Of a stretch of 23,525 nucleotides of DNA, positions 8,280-15,752 are shown piece by piece. The position numbers and the translations under genes were made by a program. Every line of letters starts with the position of its first letter. The first letter of the stretch is position 1. Origin of the DNA: Clostridia bacterium (GTDB taxonomy: Bacteria; Bacillota; Clostridia; Oscillospirales; Acutalibacteraceae); assembly GCA_017442445.1 (NCBI GenBank), contig JAFRZS010000101.1:1-23525 (forward strand), in the 5' to 3' direction. Under the pieces are notes generated by a model. The model did not search any database. It saw only the letters and a program-made list of their open reading frames with translations, and was not told where the DNA came from.

Positions 8280-8308
8280 ATAGTATCTAAAATTACAGCT
8301 TTTGTCAA
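8280..8308 (-). promoter_or_regulatory. Near-consensus sigma-A promoter of the BIG2-repeat gene
   Basis: On the minus strand, TTGACA (8303-8308, perfect) is followed after 17 bp by TACTAT (8280-8285, 5 of 6). The predicted transcript start is near 8273, giving a leader of about 50 nt before the ATG at 8222. This is one of the strongest promoters visible in the window, suggesting high expression of the surface protein independent of ppa. Confidence 0.85.
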
Positions 8309-8317
8309 TATACGAAA

Positions 8318-8845
8318 TCAACAAAATTTATCTTTATATGCCGCTATATCCTTCGCGATTATAGATACCGCAGTGTCAACATTTTCTATTTTATCAATAG
8401 CTGTCACTTTTCCCTCAAGCGACTTATATACTGAGAAGAAATGAATCATCTCATCAAAGATATGCTTCGGCAATTCTTCAATTGATTTATACGAATTATA
8501 AACAGGGTCATTAAACGGAATTGCGATGATTTTATCATCAGTTTCGCCGTTGTCAACCATAGATATAACGCCTATCGGATAGCATCTTACCAATGAAGAT
8601 GTGTATATTTCTTCCGAGCATATTACAAGTACATCCAACGGGTCATCGTCTTCTGCGTAAGTTCTCGGAATAAAGCCGTAGTTTGCAGGATAATGTGTTG
8701 ATGTGTAAAGTATTCTGTCAAGCATCATCATTCCTGTTTCCTTGTCAAGCTCATACTTGTTTTTACTGCCCTTTGTAATTTCAATCACCGCAACAAAGTC
8801 AGTAGGTGAAATTCTTCTCGGTGAAATATCATGCCATATATTCAT
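8318..8845 (-). CDS. ppa: Family I soluble inorganic pyrophosphatase
   Basis: 175 residues, the normal bacterial length. The enzyme hydrolyses pyrophosphate to two phosphates in the cytoplasm and pulls biosynthetic reactions forward. The sequence has the family I signature DDDPLDVLV with the metal-binding aspartates, preceded by KNKYELDKETG (substrate-binding Lys/Tyr) and THYPANYGFIP (Tyr-Gly motif). These rule out the DHH-type family II enzyme. RBS AAGGAGG lies just before the ATG at 8845. The gene follows clpX on the same strand, but a terminator-like hairpin stands in the 75-bp gap, so ppa needs either read-through or a promoter I could not define. The downstream BIG2 gene has its own promoter. 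Confidence 0.93.
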   Translation of the reverse strand: MNIWHDISPRRISPTDFVAVIEITKGSKNKYELDKETGMMMLDRILYTSTHYPANYGFIPRTYAEDDDPLDVLVICSEEIYTSSLVRCYPIGVISMVDNGETDDKIIAIPFNDPVYNSYKSIEELPKHIFDEMIHFFSVYKSLEGKVTAIDKIENVDTAVSIIAKDIAAYKDKFC

Positions 8846-8865
8846 ATCTTTTCCTCCTTCTGAGT

Positions 8866-8900
8866 AAAAATGGCTGTCTCATTATCAAAACGAAACAGCC
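8866..8900 (-). terminator. Intrinsic terminator after clpX
   Basis: On the minus strand a 9-bp stem with one G-U pair (8892-8900 with 8872-8880) closes an 11-nt loop and is followed by ATTTTT (8866-8871). It lies 21 nt beyond the clpX stop and ends the tig-clpP-clpX cluster. It may be partial, since ppa follows directly. Confidence 0.7.
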
Positions 8901-8920
8901 GACTTATTTTACTTGCTCTT

Positions 8921-10177
8921 TCAGGGATTTACAGCTTTTCTCTCTATAATAGGAGAATCTGAGCCGCGTACACAATCCTTTGTAATAATTACTCTCTCAA
9001 TCGTCTTATCTGACGGGATTTCATACATTATCGGTAAAAGCAAATCTTCCATTATTGAGCGCAAACCTCTTGCGCCTGTTTTCTTTTCAAGAGTTATTTT
9101 TGCAACCTCTTCAACTGCAGGGCCGTCAAATACCAACTCAACATTATCCATTTCAAATAATGCCTGATACTGTTTTATTATCGCATTTTTGGGCTCTGTC
9201 AGAATTCTTACCAATGCATCAGCATCAAGATCCTTGAGAGTTGCGATAACCGGAACTCGTCCGACAATCTCGGGAATAAGTCCGAATTTTACTAAATCCT
9301 GCTGAATAACCTTTGAATATATATCTTCTTTTTCGCGTTCTTTTTTACCCTTGACATCTGCACCGAAGCCGAGAGCAGAACCGCCGATGCGTTTTTCAAT
9401 AGTCTTTTCTATTCCGTCAAAAGCGCCGCCGCAGATAAAGAGGATATTGGTTGTGTCAACCTGTATAAACTCCTGTTGCGGATGCTTTCTTCCGCCCTGC
9501 GGAGGTACATTTGCTACCGTACCTTCAAGAATTTTCAGAAGTGCCTGCTGTACACCTTCACCGCTTACATCTCTTGTTATTGAGGGATTTTCGGACTTTC
9601 TTGCAATCTTGTCGATTTCATCGACATATATAATTCCGTGCTGTGCTTTTTCCACATCAAAGTCTGCCGCCTGGATAAGTCTGAGGAGAATGTTCTCAAC
9701 ATCTTCGCCTACATAACCTGCTTCTGTCAATGTGGTTGCGTCTGCTATCGCAAAAGGTACATCAAGGATTTTTGCAAGTGTCTGCGCAAGCATCGTTTTG
9801 CCGACACCTGTGGGGCCTAACATCATAACATTACTTTTCTGAATTTCAACATCGTTTTTCTTTGAGAAGAAAACTCTCTTGTAATGATTATAAACCGCAA
9901 CACTTAATGTTATTTTTGCTTCTTCCTGTCCTATTACATACTCATCAAGTTTCTCCTTGATCTGCATAGGATTGGGAAGCTTATCTTTGACTAATTCCTT
10001 CTGCTTCTTTTTAGCCTGGTGGTCTCTTTCCGCCTGATCTTCAATGATGTTCCAACATACCTCAACGCAATCGTTACAAATATAAACGCCGGGGCCTGAA
10101 ATCAGACGGTCAACCTCATTCTGCGATTTGTTACAAAAAGAACAGCGCAAAATTCTTGAGCCTGTTTCTCTTGGCAT
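8921..10177 (-). CDS. clpX: ATP-dependent Clp protease ATP-binding subunit ClpX
   Basis: 418 residues, normal for the family. An N-terminal C4 zinc domain (C12, C15, C34, C37) recognises substrates and adaptors. The AAA+ module has Walker A GPTGVGKT (121-128), pore loop GYVG (154-157), Walker B IIYVDEID (182-189), an RKH-type pore loop in GGRKHPQQ, and the LGFGA loop that docks into ClpP. The C-terminal small domain carries sensor-2 in KKTGARGLRSI. As a hexamer it unfolds tagged proteins and threads them into ClpP. It starts 13 nt after the clpP stop and has an RBS (AAAGGAG) there, so it belongs to the tig-clpP-clpX operon; a terminator follows. Confidence 0.98.
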   Translation of the reverse strand: MPRETGSRILRCSFCNKSQNEVDRLISGPGVYICNDCVEVCWNIIEDQAERDHQAKKKQKELVKDKLPNPMQIKEKLDEYVIGQEEAKITLSVAVYNHYKRVFFSKKNDVEIQKSNVMMLGPTGVGKTMLAQTLAKILDVPFAIADATTLTEAGYVGEDVENILLRLIQAADFDVEKAQHGIIYVDEIDKIARKSENPSITRDVSGEGVQQALLKILEGTVANVPPQGGRKHPQQEFIQVDTTNILFICGGAFDGIEKTIEKRIGGSALGFGADVKGKKEREKEDIYSKVIQQDLVKFGLIPEIVGRVPVIATLKDLDADALVRILTEPKNAIIKQYQALFEMDNVELVFDGPAVEEVAKITLEKKTGARGLRSIMEDLLLPIMYEIPSDKTIERVIITKDCVRGSDSPIIERKAVNP

Positions 10178-10190
10178 GAACTAAACTCCT

Positions 10191-10772
10191 TTATCTCTTT
10201 GTAAGAACCTTATCTACAAGACCGTATTCCATAGCCTGCTGAGCTGTCATGAAATTGTCACGCTCTGTATCCTGAGCAATTATCTCAATCGGCTTACCTG
10301 TATTTTCAGCTAAGATTTTATTGAGGTTTTCTCTGGTTCTCAAGATATGGTCAGCCGCAATTTTGATATCTGTTGCCTGACCTCTTGCGCCGCCTAAAGG
10401 CTGATGAATCATAATTTCACTGTTAGGTAAAGCAAATCTCTTTCCCTTTGCACCTGATGAGAGCAGGAATGCACCCATACTTGCAGCCATACCCATACAG
10501 ATTGTTGAAACATCACACTTGATGTACTGCATTGTATCATAGATTGCCATACCTGCAGTTACCGAACCGCCGGGGCTGTTGATATAAAGGCTGATGTCTT
10601 TTTCTGCATCCTGTCCTTCAAGGAATAACAACTGTGCTACTATAAGACTTGCAGTAGCATCGTTAACCTCGTCGGAGAGAACAATAATTCTGTCGGTGAG
10701 GAGTCTTGAATAAATGTCGTATGAGCGTTCTCCTCTGCCTGTCTGTTCAATTACACACGGTACCAAAGCCAT
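10191..10772 (-). CDS. clpP: ATP-dependent Clp protease proteolytic subunit ClpP
   Basis: 193 residues. The catalytic triad is complete: S98 in GMAASMGAFLL, H123 in IMIHQPLGG and D172 in DTERDNFM. The N-terminal axial loop (VPCVIEQTGRGERSYDIYSRLL) is canonical, with no propeptide extension beyond a few residues. It forms the tetradecameric barrel that works with ClpX, encoded 13 nt downstream. RBS AAGGGAGG lies 8-9 nt before the ATG. The gap to tig upstream is 60 nt, with no terminator seen, consistent with co-transcription from the tig promoter. No CtsR-type operator (GGTCAAA repeats) is seen in this gap. Confidence 0.98.
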   Translation of the reverse strand: MALVPCVIEQTGRGERSYDIYSRLLTDRIIVLSDEVNDATASLIVAQLLFLEGQDAEKDISLYINSPGGSVTAGMAIYDTMQYIKCDVSTICMGMAASMGAFLLSSGAKGKRFALPNSEIMIHQPLGGARGQATDIKIAADHILRTRENLNKILAENTGKPIEIIAQDTERDNFMTAQQAMEYGLVDKVLTKR

Positions 10773-10832
10773 CTTTGTGCCTCCCTTGTAAAAGTATTTC
10801 TTTATATAAATATTGGTACGATTGTCTGATTA

Positions 10833-12188
10833 TTATTCAGCGTCTTCCTTTTTTTCTTCGTCAGCTTTTTTCTTTGTTGTTTTCTTTGCAGCTGTTTTCT
10901 TTGCAGGTTTTTCTGCTACTGCATTGTCGATAACAAACTTTGTAGCTTTTTCTAAGAGAAGATCTTCCTTCATTGTTTCCTGAGGTACCATCATCTTGAT
11001 TCTTTCAACCTCAATGTTGTACATTTCAGCATACTTTGTATATTCTGCTTCGTAATCTTCATCTGTTACTTCAAGACCTTCAAGCTCAGCAATCTTCTGA
11101 AGTGCCAAAGAAATCTTAACATTTCTTTCAGCCTGTACTCTGAGGTCAGCCATGAATGTATCCATGTCCATACCGATGTACATGAGATATGTTTCAAGGT
11201 CAATACCCTGCATACCTACTCTCTGAGCGAAGTTGTTCTTATCTTCTTCAACTCTCTTTTCAAACATTACTTCGGGAATTTCTGCATCGATAAGGCCGAT
11301 AAGCTGATCATAAATCTTTGTACGGAAATCAGCGTCTGCTCTTTCCTGCTTTCTCTTTCTGATTTCTTCCTTAATGCTCTTCTTAAGATCATCAAGTGTA
11401 TCAGCATCTTCGCTTACATCCTTAGCAAATTCGTCATCAAGCTCGGGTAATTCACGAACCTTAAGACCGTGAAGCTTTACTTTGAATACTGCAGCCTTAC
11501 CTGCAAGTTCGGGTGTGTATTCTTCAGGGAATGTTACATTAACATCAAATTCATCACCGATGTTGTGACCGATAACCTGATCTTCAAATCCGGGAATGAA
11601 CTGACCTGAACCTAATGTAAGTGCAAAGTGTTCGCCCTTGCCGCCGTCAAATGCTACGCCGTCAACAAAACCTTCAAAGTCGATATCAGCGATATCGTCC
11701 TTTTCTGCTGCTCTGTCTTCAACAGAAATTTCACGAGCGCCTTTTTCTCTTAATGAGTTAAGCTCTGCTTCAACTTCTGAAGCTTCAACTCTTACTGTTG
11801 CTTTTTCAGCCTTGAGGCCTTTGTACTCACCGATTTTAACTTCGGGCTTAACTGTTACTTTGAAAGTAAATTCTGCGCCGTCTTTACCGAGTGTCTGAAC
11901 TTCAAGATCTCTCGGATTGTCAACGATATCAAGTTTAGCTTCGTCAATAGCGTCAGATACTGCGCCCTGAAGAAGATTTTCAAGTCCTTCTTCATAGAAG
12001 AAATTTTCACCGTAGAGCTTTTCAATAATCTGGCGGGGAGCTTTACCCTTTCTGAAGCCGGGAATTGTGATGTTTTTCTTTGCCTTGAGGTATGCGTCCT
12101 GAGCTGCCTTAGCAACTGCTTCGCCTTCAAGTGTAACTGCTACCTCGTACACATTTGTTTCAACTTTTGTTGATGATTTCAATGCCAT
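10833..12188 (-). CDS. tig: Trigger factor, ribosome-associated chaperone and prolyl isomerase
   Basis: 451 residues. The N-terminal ribosome-binding domain holds the signature GFRKGKAP (44-51). An FKBP-type peptidyl-prolyl isomerase domain lies at about 150-240 (DFEGFVDGVAFDGG, then LGSGQFIPGFE). The helical chaperone arms follow (about 245-420). It binds nascent chains at the ribosome exit. The protein ends in a low-complexity Lys/Ala then Glu/Asp tail (about 424-451, KKTAAKKTTKKK followed by EEKKEDAE), making it some 20-25 residues longer than typical Firmicute trigger factors. The RBS AGGAGG and a good promoter (12237-12266) precede the gene, the first of tig-clpP-clpX. Confidence 0.97.
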   Translation of the reverse strand: MALKSSTKVETNVYEVAVTLEGEAVAKAAQDAYLKAKKNITIPGFRKGKAPRQIIEKLYGENFFYEEGLENLLQGAVSDAIDEAKLDIVDNPRDLEVQTLGKDGAEFTFKVTVKPEVKIGEYKGLKAEKATVRVEASEVEAELNSLREKGAREISVEDRAAEKDDIADIDFEGFVDGVAFDGGKGEHFALTLGSGQFIPGFEDQVIGHNIGDEFDVNVTFPEEYTPELAGKAAVFKVKLHGLKVRELPELDDEFAKDVSEDADTLDDLKKSIKEEIRKRKQERADADFRTKIYDQLIGLIDAEIPEVMFEKRVEEDKNNFAQRVGMQGIDLETYLMYIGMDMDTFMADLRVQAERNVKISLALQKIAELEGLEVTDEDYEAEYTKYAEMYNIEVERIKMMVPQETMKEDLLLEKATKFVIDNAVAEKPAKKTAAKKTTKKKADEEKKEDAE

Positions 12189-12236
12189 CTCTTTTATCCT
12201 CCTAAATTTTCATAGAGAAAATATTTTAACCTATTT

Positions 12237-12266
12237 ATTCTACCATATTTTATCAGCGTTTGCCAA
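12237..12266 (-). promoter_or_regulatory. Promoter of the tig-clpP-clpX operon
   Basis: On the minus strand, TTGGCA (12261-12266) is followed after 18 bp by TAGAAT (12237-12242), with an extended TGG just before the -10. The predicted start is near 12230, about 42 nt before the tig ATG. The -35 sits directly beyond the remnant 3' end of the interrupted phosphoesterase gene. No heat-shock operator (CIRCE or CtsR type) is seen. Confidence 0.7.
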
Positions 12267-12272
12267 TAGTTT

Positions 12273-12959
12273 TCAATAAATTTTTTTTGGACAAAATTCC
12301 AAATAATCGCCGGATATCAGCGAAAAATTGATATTTTCGTAGTCACCCGTTACCGCTTTGCGTATTGAAGCGGAGTGAAGATGCGCATAATAACATTTTT
12401 TTACACCTTCTTCAACAAGAACATTGTATATCTCATCGCACCGCGCATCTTCGGAAATCGGCGGTTAGTGAAGAAATACAATAATCTCACCGCCAAGCTT
12501 CTTTGCCTCGGCTATCGACATTCTGAGTCTGCCCGCTTCCCTTGCGACAACCTTCTGTGCGTCGGGTGAATTATCGTCGTAAAACCAGCCTCTTGTTCCG
12601 CATACGGCAAAGCCGTCAACAAGATATGCGTTGTTGTGAAGAACGCTCAATGTTTCAAGAGAGTTTTCTTTAAAAAATCTTTCCATTTTCGTTTTGGTTT
12701 CCCACCAATAATCGTGGTTGCCCTTCATCAGAATTTTCTTTCCGGGCAACGCATCGATAAATTTCAAATCCTCCAATGCACCCGACAAGGACATACTCCA
12801 CGAAACATCTCCCGCTATGAGTACGGTGTCTTCGTCTGTCACGATATTTTTCCAATTTTTTGAAAGGCGTTCTACATAATTATCCCAACCGCGAAATATG
12901 TTCATCGGTTTGTCGGTGCTGAATGACAAATGCGTATCACCAATTGCAAATAAAGACAT
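12273..12959 (-). pseudogene. Metallophosphoesterase interrupted by one in-frame TAA
   Basis: The first 164 residues carry the calcineurin-like phosphoesterase metal motifs: D8 and H10 in AIGDTHL, D51 in AGDVSW, and N81/H82/D83 in KGNHDYW, ending IIVFLH (H164). A TAA (12465-12467) follows. The same frame then continues for 63 codons to TGA at 12273-12275 with PPIS directly after the stop and the expected last ligands H193 and H195 in YYAHLHSAS. With the stop read through the protein is 228 residues, about the normal size. The family normally reads LHYPP here, so one base change TAC/TAT to TAA explains the break. The short product would lack the final metal ligands and probably be inactive. 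Alternatives are a sequencing error or a recent strain-level loss. Start ATG at 12959 with AAAGGAA upstream. Substrate unknown. Confidence 0.85.
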
Positions 12960-12997
12960 AATTATTCCTTTCGTATAATCGAAAAAATTCAGCTTAA

Positions 12998-13027
12998 AAT
13001 ATAATGCATGGATTTTTTCTGTGTTAA
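12998..13027 (-). promoter_or_regulatory. Divergent promoter region: phosphoesterase (minus) and DUF1540 (plus)
   Basis: On the minus strand, TTAACA (13022-13027) is followed after 18 bp by TATATT (12998-13003), a plausible promoter for the phosphoesterase. On plus, a perfect TATAAT lies at 13000-13005, sharing bases with the minus -10, about 44 bp before the DUF1540 ATG, but with no recognisable -35. The two promoters would therefore compete for polymerase. Confidence 0.5.
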
Positions 13028-13048
13028 TTCACTATGGAGGTCTTAAAA

Positions 13049-13210
13049 ATGGAAAAGAAAATTGCTGAAGTAAAAGACGTTAAATGCGATGCTCACAACT
13101 GCGCATACAATGACGGACACAACACCTGTATGGCAGGTAACATCAAGGTAGGTTCACCTACAGCTTGCGGCTCACAGGAAACTTTCTGCTCAACCTTTAT
13201 GCATAAATAA
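13049..13210 (+). CDS. DUF1540 small Cys-rich protein
   Basis: 53 residues. It has a short charged start and five cysteines (C13, C18, C27, C40, C47) in the spacing of the DUF1540 family (KCDAHNCAYN, then C-x-A/G-x2-IKVG, ending TFCSTF). The clustered Cys and His suggest metal binding, but no function is established for the family to my knowledge. RBS GGAGG (13036-13040) lies 8 nt before the ATG. The gene diverges from the phosphoesterase and its last 21 nt overlap the end of thrC on the opposite strand. A hairpin with a T-rich tract just after its stop would end its transcript inside thrC. It is the only plus-strand gene between 5.2 kb and the window end. Confidence 0.85.
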   Translation: MEKKIAEVKDVKCDAHNCAYNDGHNTCMAGNIKVGSPTACGSQETFCSTFMHK

Positions 13211-14692
13211 CATGTCGCAGACTGTCTGCCACATTTCTTCCTTTTTGCATGACTGAGTAAAACGGGGAGTCTTACCTTTAAGGTCAGCCAACTGCGGAGG
13301 ACAAACTGCACCTGATACCTTGTGAAGTTCTTCCACCATTGAAAATTCGTCTGTGCTTTCGGGAGTGTCAACCAAAGCTTCCAATACGCTCTGTGAGAAC
13401 TTGTACGGATTAGCTGTGGATGCTATAACTGTGGGTGTATTGTCCTTCGTTTTCTCCCTGTACATATCATAAACATTTACAGCAACAGACGTATGTGTGT
13501 CGCAAAGATAATTGTAAGCATCAAAATATTTTTTGATTGTTTCTTTTGTTCCGATATCGTCACAGTAACCTGCTTCAAATACAGCTTTTACTTTTGAAAG
13601 TAATTCATCGGATACTGTATATTTTCCGTTTGTTGAAAGTTCGCTCATCAAACCTTTTACCGTTTCATCATTCTGTCCTGAGAGATGATAAAGCAAACGC
13701 TCAAGGTTACTTGAAATAAGGATATCCATTGAAGGTGAAATTGTTGTGTGGAATTTACGGTTTTTATCGTATGTTCCTGTTGTGAGGAAATCTGTAAGAA
13801 CATTGTTGATGTTTGAAGCGCAGATAAGCTTGTTTATCGGCAATCCCATTTCTTTAGCATAAAATGCTGCAAGGATATTTCCGAAGTTACCTGTCGGTAC
13901 AACAACGTTTATTTTATCGCCGTTCTTTATTTTTGAATCTGCAACAAGGTCGCAGTATGCAGAAATATAATAAACAATCTGCGGTACGAGTCTGCCCCAG
14001 TTTATTGAGTTTGCAGATGAGAACATCATGCCGTTTTCTGCTAATTTTTCAGCGTATTCGCGGTTTCCGAAAATATTTTTAACGCCTGTCTGTGCATCGT
14101 CAAAGTTACCGACAATAGCACTTACGCCAACATTGTTACCCTCCTGTGTTGTCATCTGAAGCTTCTGCATCGGACTTACACCGTCTTCAGGGTAGAACAC
14201 AAGAATGCCTGTGTTTTCAACATCGCTGAAGCCGTCAAGTGCAGCTTTACCTGTATCACCTGATGTTGCAACTAAAATTATTATTTTTTTATCGCAACCG
14301 ACTTTCTTTGCAGATGTTGTCATAAGATAAGGAAGAAGCTGTAATGCCATATCCTTGAATGCACAAGTAGGTCCATGCCATAATTCAAGAATGTTTGCGC
14401 CGTTAGGAAGTGTTACCACGGGAGCAGTTTTTTCGCTGCTGAATTTGTTGTTGCCGTATGCACCGTTGACGCAGTATTCAAGCTCTTCCTTTGTGAAATC
14501 GTCAAGATATAAAGACAAAACAGAAATAGCTCTGTCAATATAATTTTTTGTACTGAGCTCTTCAATATACTCAGCTGAAATTGTCGGAATTTTTTCGGGT
14601 ACAAAAAGTCCGCCGTCTTCAGAAATACCCTGAGTTATAGCCTGAGCTGATGTAATTCTGATGTTGCTGTTTCTTGTGCTTTTATAGAACAT
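13190..14692 (-). CDS. thrC: Threonine synthase
   Basis: 500 residues, the long form of this PLP enzyme, which converts O-phosphohomoserine to threonine. The N-terminal STRN and ISEDGGLFVPE are typical, K113 in PTCAFKDMALQ is the expected PLP lysine, and ATSGDTGKAA is the phosphate-binding loop. The gene starts 24 nt after yraN, so it may be read from the upstream signal peptidase-rbgA-rnhB-yraN run; its own RBS (AGGAAGG) is modest. Its last 21 nt overlap the DUF1540 gene on the other strand, and the sequence TTTATGCATAAA there is a palindrome read by both genes as Met-His-Lys. No minus-strand terminator is seen, so its transcript may run antisense through DUF1540. Confidence 0.95.
   Translation of the reverse strand: MFYKSTRNSNIRITSAQAITQGISEDGGLFVPEKIPTISAEYIEELSTKNYIDRAISVLSLYLDDFTKEELEYCVNGAYGNNKFSSEKTAPVVTLPNGANILELWHGPTCAFKDMALQLLPYLMTTSAKKVGCDKKIIILVATSGDTGKAALDGFSDVENTGILVFYPEDGVSPMQKLQMTTQEGNNVGVSAIVGNFDDAQTGVKNIFGNREYAEKLAENGMMFSSANSINWGRLVPQIVYYISAYCDLVADSKIKNGDKINVVVPTGNFGNILAAFYAKEMGLPINKLICASNINNVLTDFLTTGTYDKNRKFHTTISPSMDILISSNLERLLYHLSGQNDETVKGLMSELSTNGKYTVSDELLSKVKAVFEAGYCDDIGTKETIKKYFDAYNYLCDTHTSVAVNVYDMYREKTKDNTPTVIASTANPYKFSQSVLEALVDTPESTDEFSMVEELHKVSGAVCPPQLADLKGKTPRFTQSCKKEEMWQTVCDMLFMHKG
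13212..13246 (+). terminator. Terminator of the DUF1540 gene, inside the thrC coding sequence
   Basis: A 10-position stem (13212-13221 with 13225-13234) has nine pairs and one C-C mismatch around a CTG loop, followed by TTCTTCCTTTTT (13235-13246). It begins 2 nt after the DUF1540 stop. On the opposite strand the same bases encode the thrC C-terminus (WQTVCDM), so the signal is embedded in coding DNA. Confidence 0.6.
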
Positions 14693-14716
14693 AAATATGA
14701 CCGTCCCTTCCTGTCA

Positions 14717-15073
14717 CTAAAATGCATTTATTATATGATTTATTTTTCCGCTTTCCGAAAAAACCTCAATGACATCAAATCTCGGCTGTAAATCAAAAAA
14801 CTCTTTTTTCAACAAAAACTGTTCCGATGCCATTATTATTTTCTTTTGTTTCGGGTAATCAACCGCCTCCATAGGATTTCCGAAGGATTTTTCTCCCCTC
14901 GTTTTGACCTCAACAAAAACGATATAATTACCGTCTTTTGCAATTATGTCAATTTCACCGAAGCGGGTGCGGAAATTCTGTTCAACTATTTTGTAGTTAT
15001 TTTCTTTTAAAAATTCTTTCGCCGCTTTTTCTCCGTCAAAACCGACGGTGCGGTTTTTCTTTCCGTTAACCAT
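14717..15073 (-). CDS. YraN/UPF0102-family endonuclease-like protein
   Basis: 118 residues, normal for the family. The restriction-endonuclease-like core is visible: GFDGEKAAKEFL near the start, E40 and D42 in RFGEIDII, and E55-x-K57 in FVEVKTR. Relatives are predicted nucleases, and a Holliday-junction-resolvase-like fold is known, but a clear cellular role is not. The ATG overlaps the rnhB stop (ATGGTTAA, 8 nt overlap) and there is no strong RBS, so translation is likely coupled to rnhB. This rnhB-yraN adjacency is common in Firmicutes. thrC follows after 24 nt. Confidence 0.9.
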   Translation of the reverse strand: MVNGKKNRTVGFDGEKAAKEFLKENNYKIVEQNFRTRFGEIDIIAKDGNYIVFVEVKTRGEKSFGNPMEAVDYPKQKKIIMASEQFLLKKEFFDLQPRFDVIEVFSESGKINHIINAF

Positions 15074-15665
15074 TTAAAATCTTCTTTAAAAAGCTCGGTC
15101 TGTGTATGGGAGATACACCGTATTCTTTTATCAGATCGGTATGTAATTTTGTACCGTAGCCTTTGTGTTTTTCAAAGTGATATTCGGGATATTTTTCTGC
15201 CATTTCAAGCATATATCTGTCCCTGTGTACTTTAGCAATAATTGATGCCGCAGAAATTGATGCAGACTTTGCATCGCCTTTTACAACAGCTCGTCCGTCA
15301 ATATCCAGAGGCGGTACCATATTGCCGTCAATCAAGGCAATATCAGGCTTTATAGAAAGTCCGTCAACGGCTCTTTTCATAGCCATAAATGTAGCCTTGA
15401 GTATATTAAATTCTTCAATCTCCTCAACTGTTGCAACGCCTATTGAGTAAGATAAAGCTTTTTCTTTGATTTCATCAAAAAGCTTTTCTCTTTTTTTCTC
15501 GCTCAACTTCTTGGAGTCATTAAGTCCTTCAATCACAACATCTTCGGGAAGTATTACTGCAGCTGCAACAACAGGCCCTGCAAGAGGTCCTCGCCCTGCT
15601 TCATCAACACCGCAGAAAACCTTAAACCCTTCGTTGTGTATTTCTTTATCAAATTCGTATAACAT
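15066..15665 (-). CDS. rnhB: Ribonuclease HII
   Basis: 199 residues from the chosen start. It cuts the RNA strand of RNA-DNA hybrids, including single ribonucleotides in DNA. GVDEAGRGPLAGPV holds D21 and E22; D113 is in ALIDGN; AKVHRDRYM follows the conserved Ser-rich turn. I chose the ATG at 15665 because AAAGGAAC (15673-15680) lies 7 nt upstream and the family begins near this point. A frame extension of 14 residues to 15707 runs through a hairpin and has no RBS. The gene overlaps yraN by 8 nt and is separated from rbgA by an 87-bp gap holding a heptad repeat. Confidence 0.96.
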   Translation of the reverse strand: MLYEFDKEIHNEGFKVFCGVDEAGRGPLAGPVVAAAVILPEDVVIEGLNDSKKLSEKKREKLFDEIKEKALSYSIGVATVEEIEEFNILKATFMAMKRAVDGLSIKPDIALIDGNMVPPLDIDGRAVVKGDAKSASISAASIIAKVHRDRYMLEMAEKYPEYHFEKHKGYGTKLHTDLIKEYGVSPIHRPSFLKKILNG

Positions 15666-15692
15666 CAAAATTGTTCCTTTATTATATTGGGT

Positions 15693-15750
15693 GTGGGCTT
15701 TGCCCACCCTTCATTCTGCATTCTGTATTCTGCACTTTGCATTCTGCATT
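15693..15750. repeat. Short hairpin plus 7-bp tandem repeat in the rbgA-rnhB gap
   Basis: GTGGGC (15693-15698) and GCCCAC (15702-15707) form a 6-bp stem with a TTT loop. Directly after, 15712-15750 is a tandem heptamer on plus: CATTCTG, CATTCTG, TATTCTG, CACTTTG, CATTCTG, CATT. It begins next to the rbgA stop on the minus strand. I recall similar CATTCTG-like strings between genes of gut Clostridia, so this may be one copy of a dispersed intergenic element. That is memory, not a search. Confidence 0.75.
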
Positions 15751-15752
15751 TA

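Noticed and set aside
10773..10832. CtsR-type heat-shock operator before clpP
   Set aside because: No GGTCAAA direct repeats in this gap or before tig on either strand.
12375..12569. 64-codon plus-strand frame over the broken phosphoesterase
   Set aside because: It is antisense to the conserved phosphoesterase codons, has no RBS and no recognisable protein features.
15681..15686. TATAAT on minus as a promoter for rnhB
   Set aside because: It would start transcription inside the RBS and has no -35; rnhB is more likely read from the upstream operon.
15666..15707. 14-residue N-terminal extension of RnhB
   Set aside because: No RBS before it, it runs through the hairpin, and the inner ATG has AAAGGAAC at proper spacing.
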